Source: Microbacterium tenebrionis
GTDB lineage: Bacteria; Actinomycetota; Actinomycetes; Actinomycetales; Microbacteriaceae
NCBI RefSeq assembly: GCF_903645325.1
Contig: NZ_CAHJXQ010000005.1
Location: 98,089 to 162,088, forward strand
Direction of reading: 5' to 3'
Length of the DNA: 64,000 nt
Shown here in pieces: positions 57,933 to 64,000 of this stretch (positions are counted from its first letter, which is position 1; every line of letters starts with the position of its first letter). The translations under genes were made by a program, and so were the position numbers. The notes below the pieces were generated by a model. The model worked only from the letters and a program-made list of their open reading frames with translations. It searched no databases and had not been told where the DNA came from.

Positions 57933-59147
57933 ATGACCAACGATCTGCCGGAGGAATCCGAAGTCGCCGTCGAGACGGAGCCGCCGACGCGGAAGGCTTC
58001 GAAGGCCCCGAAGCCGATGAAGACCAAGGAGCCCGAATCGGTCGATCAGCCGATCACCCCCAAGCCCGTGGTCGAGCCGGTCCCGTCGACGAAGTCGTTC
58101 TGGACGCGCATCGACAAGCCGTTCGTGTTCGGGTTCCTCGTCACGCTCGGCGGTCTGGCCGCGATCCTGCTCGGACTCGCGCTGTCGAATCTGTCGACGG
58201 TCATCATCTACATCGCGCTCGCCCTGTTCGCCGCCCTCGGCCTCGACCCGGCCGTGCGCTTCCTCGAACGCCGAGGGCTGGGCCGCGGATGGAGCGTCGT
58301 CGTGGTGCTCGTCGCCCTGATCGCCGCGCTCGCCCTGATCCTGTGGATCATCATCCCGGTCGTCGTCGAACAGATCACGCTGTTCGCCAAGAGCGTGCCC
58401 GGGCTCATCGCCGACTTCACCGGCAGCGACCTCTACGCGACGCTCGAGGCGCAGTTCGGCGATCAGTTCCAGGAGCTCGTCTCGGACGTGCAGGGCTTCC
58501 TCACCGACCCGAACAACATCGCGGCCATCGGCGGCGGGGCGCTGCAGGTGGGCGCATCCATCGCGAACGCCATCTCGGGCGTCGTCATCGTGCTCGTGCT
58601 CGTCATCTACTTCGTCGCGACGCTGCCGACCATGAAGCAGGCGATGCTGCGACTGGTGCCCCCCCGCGGCCGCGAGAACACCGCCATCATCACCGATCAG
58701 ATCACCGACTCCGTCGGCGGCTACGTCATGGGCATGGTCACGCTGGCATTCATCAACGCCGTCGTCGTGCTGCTGCTGTACACGGTGATGTCGCTGCCGT
58801 TCCCGCTGCTGCTGGCAGTGGTGGCGTTCCTGATCACGCTGATCCCGCTCGTCGGATCCCTGATCTTCTGGGTGATCGGCACGGGCATCGCGCTGTTCGC
58901 CGACCCGGTCCTCGCGCTCGTGTTCGCGGTGATCTACCTGGTCTACATGCAGCTGGAGTCGTACTTCCTCACGCCGCGCGTCATGAACAGGGCGATCTCG
59001 ATCCCCGGTTCGCTCGTCGTCATCGGCGCCCTCGTCGGAGGAACGCTGCTCGGGCTCCTCGGAGCCCTCGTCGCCGTGCCGGTCACGGCATCCATCCTCA
59101 TCATCATCAAGAAGGTGTGGATCCCGCGCCAGGACTCCCGGGTGTGA
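57933..59147 (+). CDS. AI-2E family transporter
   Basis: A 404-aa membrane protein of the AI-2E (PerM/TqsA) family. A charged, Lys/Pro/Glu-rich N terminus of about 50 residues leads into seven to eight helices, including the paired VFGFLVTLGGLAAILLGLALSNLSTVIIYIALALFAALGLDPAV and the C-terminal PLVGSLIFWVIGTGIALFADPVLALVFAVIYLVYMQLESYFLTPRVM with the family-typical QLESYFLTPRVM. Members transport autoinducer-2, drugs or ions; the substrate here is unknown. Leaderless start. Confidence 0.88.
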   Translation: MTNDLPEESEVAVETEPPTRKASKAPKPMKTKEPESVDQPITPKPVVEPVPSTKSFWTRIDKPFVFGFLVTLGGLAAILLGLALSNLSTVIIYIALALFAALGLDPAVRFLERRGLGRGWSVVVVLVALIAALALILWIIIPVVVEQITLFAKSVPGLIADFTGSDLYATLEAQFGDQFQELVSDVQGFLTDPNNIAAIGGGALQVGASIANAISGVVIVLVLVIYFVATLPTMKQAMLRLVPPRGRENTAIITDQITDSVGGYVMGMVTLAFINAVVVLLLYTVMSLPFPLLLAVVAFLITLIPLVGSLIFWVIGTGIALFADPVLALVFAVIYLVYMQLESYFLTPRVMNRAISIPGSLVVIGALVGGTLLGLLGALVAVPVTASILIIIKKVWIPRQDSRV

Positions 59148-59154
59148 CCGGGAG
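59135..59154. terminator. Hairpin overlapping the transporter stop
   Basis: CTCCCGG (59135-59141) and CCGGGAG (59148-59154) with a 6-base loop that includes the stop codon region. It separates the transporter from the convergent osmoprotectant operon. Confidence 0.5.
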
Positions 59155-59186
59155 CCCTGTGCGGGCGCGCTCGGATCAGCGCGGGA

Positions 59187-60104
59187 TCAGATCAGGCCCT
59201 TCTCGGTGAGCCATTCGGTCGCGATGTCCTCGGGCGACATCTGATCGACCGTGCTCTGCACGCCCATCGCGACGAGGTCGTCGACACTGAGCTCGGCGCT
59301 GATGCCGTCGATGACATCGGCGATCTCATCGGCCACGTCGCTGGAGGCGATCGGCACGACGTTCGAGGCGAGGATCAGGCTCTCCGGGTCCTCGAGCGCG
59401 ACGATGTCCTCGGTCTGGAAGCGCGGGTCGGCCGAGTAGATGTCGGCGACCTGGATCTCGTCGGCCAGCAGCGCGTCGAACGTGGTGTCGCCGGTCGCCG
59501 AGAACGCGAGGTCCAGACCGTAGACGGTCTTCGCACCCGACGGGCCGTACGGGCGCTGCTCGAGCTCGGGCGCGCCGCCGAGGGTCACGGTGCCGTCGAC
59601 CTTCGAGAGGTCCGCGATGCTCTTCAGGCCGTTCGCGTCTGCGAACGCCTTGGTGACCGTGTAGGTGTCCTGATCGGATGCCTCGGCGTAGTCGAGCGCC
59701 GTGAGCCCGTCGGGCAGCGCCTCCTGCAGCGCGGCGTAGACGTCGTCGGGGCTGGTGGCCTCGGAGCTGTCGTCGAAGTACTGCAGCAGGTTGCCGGTGT
59801 ACTCCGGGAACAGATCGATCTCGCCGGACTCGACGTCGGGCATGTACGCGTCGCGCTGGCCGATGTTGAACTCGCGGTCGACGGTGTGCCCGGCGTTCTC
59901 GAGCGCCTGGGCGTAGATCTCGGCGATGATCTCGTTCGAGTAGTAGGCCTGCGAGCCGATGACGATGGTGTCGGAACCACCGCCTGACGTATCGCCGGAC
60001 GGAGTGTCGAGCGGGTTGCTGCTCGCGCAGCCGGCGAGGACGAGGGCTCCGGCGAGCGCGACGCCGGTCGCGAGGGTGAGACGTGTCGTGCGTGCTGTGA
60101 ACAT
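59187..60104 (-). CDS. Osmoprotectant ABC transporter substrate-binding lipoprotein
   Basis: A 305-aa binding lipoprotein of the OpuCC/ProX type for choline, betaine or related compounds. The signal peptide MFTARTTRLTLATGVALAGALV ends in LAGC. Family segments are DTIVIGSQAYYSNEIIAEIYAQALENAGHTVDREFNIGQRDAYMPDVESGEIDLFPEYTGNLLQYF and LVLASNVVPIASSDVADEIADVI-type hinge. Last gene of a four-gene operon with two permeases and an ATPase on the minus strand. GAGAGGAA precedes the ATG. Confidence 0.9.
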   Translation of the reverse strand: MFTARTTRLTLATGVALAGALVLAGCASSNPLDTPSGDTSGGGSDTIVIGSQAYYSNEIIAEIYAQALENAGHTVDREFNIGQRDAYMPDVESGEIDLFPEYTGNLLQYFDDSSEATSPDDVYAALQEALPDGLTALDYAEASDQDTYTVTKAFADANGLKSIADLSKVDGTVTLGGAPELEQRPYGPSGAKTVYGLDLAFSATGDTTFDALLADEIQVADIYSADPRFQTEDIVALEDPESLILASNVVPIASSDVADEIADVIDGISAELSVDDLVAMGVQSTVDQMSPEDIATEWLTEKGLI

Positions 60105-60125
60105 GATGTTCCTCTCTGGTGGGGG

Positions 60126-60860
60126 TCAGGCGGATGCTGTGGATGCTGATGCGGTCGCGCGGCGTGCGGTCCGAGCGGACGTGCCGGGCTTCGCGACGCG
60201 GATGCCGGCTGGAACGGCCAGACGCTGGGCGAGGGCGAGCAGCAGGTCGGCGATGAGGGCGACGACGGCGACGAGGATGGCGCCGCCGAGTACCTGGTCG
60301 AAGCGGCGCAGCGGGATGCCCTGGATGATCGGCCAGCCGAGGCCCCCGAGGTTCACGTAGGCGGCGATCGTGACCGTCGCGATCACCTGCAGGGTGGCCG
60401 AGCGCAGACCGCCGACGAGAAGGGGCAGCCCGAGCGGCACCTCGACCTTCCAGAACACCTGCCACTGGGTCATGCCGGTGGCGCGGGCCGCGTCGATCAC
60501 GCGGCGGTCGATCGCCTCGAGCCCCGTGTACGCGCCGGCCAGAAGCGACGGGATCGCGAGCAGCACGAAGGTGATGGTCGCAGCCTCGGGAACCCTGAGC
60601 ACGCCCATGAGCAGCACGAGCAGCACCATGAGGCCGAACGACGGCACGGCGCGGGCGGCGCCCGAGATCGCCACGGCGGCCTCGCGGCCACGACCGGTAT
60701 GACCGATCGCCCACCCCGCCGGCACGGCGATGGCTGCGGCGATGAGAACGGACACCACGGTGTAGAACAGGTGCTGGCCGAGCAGCACGGGGAGGGCGTA
60801 CTGGCCCTCCAGCCGCTCGGGCGAGAACAGCCAGGCGAAGGCTTCGGCGAACAGGTTCAT
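60126..60860 (-). CDS. Osmoprotectant ABC transporter permease (OpuCD-like)
   Basis: A 244-aa permease with about five to six helices (LGQHLFYTVVSVLIAAAIAVPAGWAIGH; AVPSFGLMVLLVLLMGVL; TITFVLLAIPSLLAGAYTGLEAIDRRVIDAARATGMTQWQVFWKVEVPLGLPLLVGGLRSATLQVIATVTIAAYVNLGGLG). The EAA-type loop is DAARATGMTQWQVFWKVEVP. The ATG overlaps the other permease stop by four bases. Second half of the channel. Confidence 0.88.
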   Translation of the reverse strand: MNLFAEAFAWLFSPERLEGQYALPVLLGQHLFYTVVSVLIAAAIAVPAGWAIGHTGRGREAAVAISGAARAVPSFGLMVLLVLLMGVLRVPEAATITFVLLAIPSLLAGAYTGLEAIDRRVIDAARATGMTQWQVFWKVEVPLGLPLLVGGLRSATLQVIATVTIAAYVNLGGLGWPIIQGIPLRRFDQVLGGAILVAVVALIADLLLALAQRLAVPAGIRVAKPGTSARTARRATASASTASA

Positions 60861-61540
60861 GCGGCCGCCCTCATCGAGACGATGCGGCGACGGGCGGTCG
60901 CCGCCGACGCGGTGCGCGTCCACGGCATGATCGCGCGGCCGGCGAGCATGAGGAGCAGATCGATCACCAGGGCGATCACGACGACGGCGAGGACGCCCGC
61001 GAACACCTCGGGGATGATGCGGCGCTGCAGACCGTTCGTGAACAGGTAGCCGAGGTTCTCGACGCCGACGAGGATGCCGACCGTGGCGAGCGAGATCGTG
61101 CTGACCGCCGCGACCCGCAGACCCGCGAGGATCACGGGGCCGGCCAGCGGAAGGTCGATGGTCCAGAACCGGCGCGCCGCGCCGTAGCCGACCGCCGTCG
61201 CCGCCTGGCGGATGTCGGGGTCGACCGAGTCGAGGCCGTCGGCGACGGAGCGCACGAGGATCGCGACGGCGTAGATGGTGAGTCCGACGATGAGGTTCTC
61301 CTGGCTGCGCGCCGAGTATCCGATGACGGAGGGCAGCAGGATCAGCAGGGCGAGCGACGGGATCGTGTAGAGCAGGCCGGTCAGCACGACGATGGGGCCG
61401 CGCACCAGACGGTACCGCCAGGCGACCCAGCCCAGCGGCAGCGACAGCACGAACCCGCAGACGATCGCGATCGCGCTCTGACCGAGGTGGGTGAGCGCGA
61501 GACCGAGGATCAGGTCGAGGTTGTCGGCGACCCAGTTCAC
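60857..61540 (-). CDS. Osmoprotectant ABC transporter permease (OpuCB-like)
   Basis: A 227-aa permease of the same family, with helices LTHLGQSAIAIVCGFVLSLPLGWVAW, VVLTGLLYTIPSLALLILLPSVIG, and the loop IRQAATAVGYGAARRFWTIDLPLAGPVILAGLRVAAVSTISLATVG. It overlaps the ATPase gene by four bases and the second permease by four, so the whole operon is translationally coupled. Confidence 0.88.
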   Translation of the reverse strand: MNWVADNLDLILGLALTHLGQSAIAIVCGFVLSLPLGWVAWRYRLVRGPIVVLTGLLYTIPSLALLILLPSVIGYSARSQENLIVGLTIYAVAILVRSVADGLDSVDPDIRQAATAVGYGAARRFWTIDLPLAGPVILAGLRVAAVSTISLATVGILVGVENLGYLFTNGLQRRIIPEVFAGVLAVVVIALVIDLLLMLAGRAIMPWTRTASAATARRRIVSMRAAA

Positions 61541-62547
61541 GGGGTGGGACCGGACCCTTCGACGGGCTCAGGGGCCGGCGCGCGCTCAGGGGCCGGCGCG
61601 CGCTCAGGGGCCGGCGCGGGCTCAGGGGCCGGCGCGCGCTCAGGGGCCGGCGCGCGCTCAGGGGCCGGCGCGCGCTCAGGGATCGGGGCGCCGATCGCTG
61701 AGCCTGTCGAAGCGCTCGACGGCTCATCGTCCGCGTCATCGAGGAGCACGCCCTGCGTGCGCCCCTCGGAGTCGACGACGAACCGGCCGCGCGGGGTCTG
61801 CTTGATGCGCAGCGCCCGGTGGCCGCGCTCGGCGCCGATGAACGCCGAGACGAAGTCGTCCGCCGGGTTCTCGATGATCTCGCTGGGGCTGCCGACCTGG
61901 ACGATCCGGGCGCCCTTGTCGAGGATGACGACCTGGTCGCCGAGCAGGAACGCCTCGTCGATGTCGTGAGTGACGAAGACGACCGTCTTGTCGAGGTCGC
62001 GCTGCAGGCGGATGAGCTCCTGCTGCAGGTCGGCGCGCACGATCGGGTCGACCGCGCCGAAGGGCTCGTCCATGAGCAGGATGTTCGGGTCGGCTGCGAG
62101 ACCGCGAGCTACGCCGACGCGCTGCTGCTGGCCGCCGGAGAGCTGGCTCGGATAGCGCTCGGCGAGGGCGCGGTCGAGCCCGACGGTGTCGAGCAGTTCG
62201 AGGGCGCGCTGGTTCGCCTGCTTCTTGGGCGTGCGGTTCAAGCGCAGCACGGTGGCGACGTTGTCGATCACCGAGAAGTGCGGCATGAGCCCGGAGTTCT
62301 GCATGACGTAGCCGATCCTGCGGCGCAGAGCCACCGGGTCGCCCACCAGCACGCTCTCGCCGTCGATCTCGACGTCGCCGGCGGTCGGCTCGACCATGCG
62401 GTTGATCATGCGCAGCAGCGTCGTCTTGCCGCATCCGGACGATCCGACGAACACGGTCGTCTTGCGCGAGGGCAGCACGAGGCTGAAGTCCTCGACGGCG
62501 AGGGTGCCGTCGGGGAATCTCTTGGACACCGAGCGGAACTCGATCAT
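61537..62547 (-). CDS. Osmoprotectant ABC transporter ATPase with repeat tail
   Basis: A 336-aa ABC ATPase. Walker A GSSGCGKTT, Q-loop VMQNSGLMPHFSV, signature LSGGQQQRVGVARGLA, Walker B ILLMDEPFGAVDP and switch His VTHDIDEAF are intact in the first 240 residues. A short degenerate regulatory region follows (HRALRIKQTPRGRFVVDSEGRTQGVLL), then a tail of six Pro-Ala-Pro-Glu units (APAPER/APAPEP) encoded by an 18-bp tandem repeat, ending EPVEG. Such a tail is not a family feature. It lies 20 bases after the DUF427 gene and may be transcribed with it. Confidence 0.88.
   Translation of the reverse strand: MIEFRSVSKRFPDGTLAVEDFSLVLPSRKTTVFVGSSGCGKTTLLRMINRMVEPTAGDVEIDGESVLVGDPVALRRRIGYVMQNSGLMPHFSVIDNVATVLRLNRTPKKQANQRALELLDTVGLDRALAERYPSQLSGGQQQRVGVARGLAADPNILLMDEPFGAVDPIVRADLQQELIRLQRDLDKTVVFVTHDIDEAFLLGDQVVILDKGARIVQVGSPSEIIENPADDFVSAFIGAERGHRALRIKQTPRGRFVVDSEGRTQGVLLDDADDEPSSASTGSAIGAPIPERAPAPERAPAPERAPAPEPAPAPERAPAPERAPAPEPVEGSGPTP
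61557..61574 (+). repeat. Dispersed CTTCGACGGGCTCAG element at the tandem array edge
   Basis: CTTCGACGGGCTCAGGGG, the seed-like copy at the 3' end of the ATPase gene; it encodes the final EPVEG. The following tandem units begin with its last bases. Confidence 0.65.
61571..61678 (+). repeat. Six tandem 18-bp repeats in the ATPase tail
   Basis: Units GGGGCCGGCGCGCGCTCA start at 61571 and recur every 18 bases; the third has one G change (GCGGGC). In the gene (minus strand) each unit encodes Ala-Pro-Ala-Pro-Glu-Arg, and the changed unit gives Ala-Pro-Ala-Pro-Glu-Pro. Confidence 0.9.
61698..61712 (-). repeat. Dispersed CTTCGACAGGCTCAG element, minus orientation
   Basis: CTGAGCCTGTCGAAG, an exact core, lying at the other edge of the tandem array and in opposite orientation to the copy at 61557. 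It encodes ASTGSA in the ATPase. Confidence 0.65.
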
Positions 62548-62566
62548 GAGCTGACCCGCGCCCCGG

Positions 62567-62872
62567 CTATGGCCCGACCTCTACCTGGCGAGGGTCGAAC
62601 GCGATGTGGGCGGAGATGTCCTTTCCGACGCGCTCGAAAGCCGAGGGGTACGGGTTCGGGTACCCCCAGGCCGCGTCGGCGTGGGTCTCGCCGTCGACGA
62701 CGGCCGAGTAGTACTGCGCCTCGCCCTTCCACGGACAGGTGTACGGCGTCGGGCTCGTGATGAGCACGCCCTCGGGAACGGACGAGAGCGGGAAGTACCA
62801 GTTGCCCTCGATGGAGATGAGGTCGGCGTCGTCGGCTTCGGCGATGACGGTTCCTGCGAGTACAGCCTTCAT
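62567..62872 (-). CDS. DUF427 domain protein
   Basis: A 101-aa DUF427 protein, a small beta-rich domain. The family pattern is clear: VLAGTVIAEADDADLISIEGNWYFPLSSVPEGVLITSPTPYTCPWKGEAQYYSAVVDGETHADAAWGYPNPYPSAFERVGKDISAHIAFDPR. GAGGAG precedes the ATG. It is followed after 20 bases by the osmoprotectant ATPase gene on the same strand. Function of the family is not established. Confidence 0.88.
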   Translation of the reverse strand: MKAVLAGTVIAEADDADLISIEGNWYFPLSSVPEGVLITSPTPYTCPWKGEAQYYSAVVDGETHADAAWGYPNPYPSAFERVGKDISAHIAFDPRQVEVGP

Positions 62873-62986
62873 GGTGGTGTCTCCTCGGATCAGGTTTCGA
62901 GCGTAGGGGATGCCGCGGACAAGCGATGCAGATTCAGCGGGTGTTGACAGCTCAGCGTGTTCGGAGCGGAGCCGTGAACGGATGGG

Positions 62987-64000
62987 TCACGCGGACTCCC
63001 GACCATACGCCTCCAGCAGCCGCAGCCAGATCTCGTTCATCGTCGGGTACGCGGGGACCGCGTGCCACAGCCGCGAGATCGGCACCTCGCCGACGATCGC
63101 GATGGTGGCGGCCTGGAGCATCTCGGAGACGTCGGGGCCGACGAATGTCACTCCGAGGATGACGTCGCGCTCAGTGTCCACGACCATTCGCGCCGTGCCC
63201 GTGTAGCCGTCCTCGTGCAGGCTCGATCCGGCCACCGCTCCGAGGTCGTAGTCGACGACGCGGACGGGGCGCCCGGCATCCTGCGCCTGCTGAGCCGTCA
63301 GGCCGGCGGAGGCGACCTCCGGCGACGAGAACACGACCTGCGGAACCGCCGCCTCATCGGCGGTCGCGACGTGGCGGCCCCAGGCCGCATCGTCCACCTC
63401 GAGGCCCTGAGCGCGGGCGGCGATCACGTCGCCCGCGGCACGCGCCTGGTACTTGCCCTGGTGCGTGAGCAGCACGCGGCCGTTGATGTCGCCGACGGCG
63501 TACAGCCAGTCGTGGCCGGGCACGCGCAGGGTGTCGTCGGTGGTGACGTACGTCCCGGGTTCGAGGCCGATCGTGTCGAGCCCGATGTCGTCGGAGCGCG
63601 GCTGCCGGCCGGTGGCAGCGAGCACCTCGGCGGCCCGGATCTCGCTGCCGTCGTCGAGCGTGACGGTGACGCCGTCGGCATCCCTGGCCACACGAGACGT
63701 CCCCCTGTTCGTGCGGACATCGACGCCATAGGCCGCCAAACCGGCCGCGACGCGTTCGCCCGCGACGGGCTCCATCTTGGCGAGCAGTTCGCCGCGCGCG
63801 ATGACGGTGACGGCCGCGCCGAGCGACGCGTACGCGGTCGCCATCTCGACCGCGACCACGCCGCCACCGATGATGGCCAGGGATGCCGGGACCTCGGCCG
63901 CGCTCGTCGCCTCGCGGCTCGTCCAGGGCTCTGCCTCGGCGAGGCCGGGGATCGGGGCGATCGCGGCATCCGTTCCGGTGGCGATCGCGACCGCATGGCG
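62987..64000 (-). CDS. FAD/NAD(P)-dependent disulfide oxidoreductase, 5' end outside window
   Basis: C-terminal 337 codons of a pyridine nucleotide-disulfide oxidoreductase; the frame stays open to the window edge. Visible parts: the end of the first FAD region (ATGTDAAIAPIPGL), the NAD(P)-binding SLAIIGGGVVAVEMATAYASLGAAVTVIAR, the second FAD motif WLYAVGDINGRVLLTHQGKYQA, and the dimerisation domain with VVFSSPEVASAGLTAQQA and the closing helix HAVPAYPTMNEIWLRLLE. The CxxxxC redox site would be upstream and is not seen. The family includes mycothione and mercuric reductase-like enzymes and dihydrolipoamide dehydrogenase. HAVPAYPT resembles the active-site HxHPT region without the His-Pro pair of true dihydrolipoamide dehydrogenases. 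Confidence 0.85.
   Translation of the reverse strand, partial: RHAVAIATGTDAAIAPIPGLAEAEPWTSREATSAAEVPASLAIIGGGVVAVEMATAYASLGAAVTVIARGELLAKMEPVAGERVAAGLAAYGVDVRTNRGTSRVARDADGVTVTLDDGSEIRAAEVLAATGRQPRSDDIGLDTIGLEPGTYVTTDDTLRVPGHDWLYAVGDINGRVLLTHQGKYQARAAGDVIAARAQGLEVDDAAWGRHVATADEAAVPQVVFSSPEVASAGLTAQQAQDAGRPVRVVDYDLGAVAGSSLHEDGYTGTARMVVDTERDVILGVTFVGPDVSEMLQAATIAIVGEVPISRLWHAVPAYPTMNEIWLRLLEAYGRESA

Noticed and set aside
61571..61678. CRISPR-like regular repeats
   Set aside because: The units are contiguous 18-bp tandem repeats without spacers, in frame within a gene.
1..64000. tRNA, rRNA, riboswitch or integrase attachment site
   Set aside because: No cloverleaf, conserved rRNA segment, known riboswitch core or integrase gene was recognised while reading; a covariance-model scan would be needed to exclude small RNAs.

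Overview
The window looks like a chromosomal segment of a high-GC Gram-positive actinomycete, most likely Microbacterium or a close relative in Microbacteriaceae. I infer this from very high GC, many GTG starts, a DUF222/HNH endonuclease gene, an actinobacterial LigB-type ligase, an SCO4848-family protein, strong enrichment of GGATGC/GCATCC, and many genes that start 6-7 nt after a TANNNT -10 element, as leaderless actinobacterial genes do. No rRNA, tRNA, CRISPR array, insertion sequence or prophage was recognised.

Layout. 1-6305 is rich in defence-type genes: a Vsr endonuclease (cut by the window edge), a MazG-like pyrophosphohydrolase coupled to a GIY-YIG/DUF2075 helicase, a Phd-VapC toxin-antitoxin pair, a lipoprotein and a DUF262-DUF1524-RAMA restriction-like protein. 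6384-13735 holds a TetR/SDR pair, a run of small orphan genes, LigB, a HicB-like protein, a frameshifted membrane protein and the HNH protein. 13986-24890 is one carbohydrate-utilisation locus: a LacI repressor, then an operon of ROK kinase, mannose-6-phosphate isomerase-like protein, sugar ABC importer without ATPase, an alpha/alpha-barrel glycosidase, a secreted beta-propeller protein and an SGNH hydrolase. A near-perfect promoter with a 16-bp palindromic operator drives it. 24981-27471 carries a TetR/BioY pair (probably BioQ-like) and a MerR/DUF4188 pair.

27497-35219 is a catabolic cluster on the minus strand (APC permease, CehA/McbA metallohydrolase, cupin, agmatinase-family ureohydrolase, amidase) with a divergent XRE-cupin regulator; it looks designed to import and dismantle a guanidino or amide compound. 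35276-45763 contains purL, a small membrane protein, a DksA-like protein flanked by gene remnants, a 6-phosphogluconate dehydrogenase, a glycine betaine ABC operon and an RsmC-like methyltransferase. 46022-51324 has a YtrA-type GntR/ABC operon, a truncated divergent HTH/MFS pair, a MerR regulator, several inverted-repeat elements and a second ROK kinase.

52153-57355 is the most interesting block: an ECF sigma factor, a small protein, a subtilisin-type S8 protease with an NPFTRT repeat linker, and a TPR-CHAT (caspase-like) protease, read as one operon. Similar promoter-like motifs lie just before the sigma gene and just after the CHAT gene, the second reading into a short hairpin-terminated stretch. 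This could be a sigma-controlled proteolytic cascade. The window ends with chorismate mutase, an AI-2E transporter, a second osmoprotectant ABC operon whose ATPase carries an expanded repeat tail, a DUF427 protein and a partial FAD disulfide oxidoreductase.
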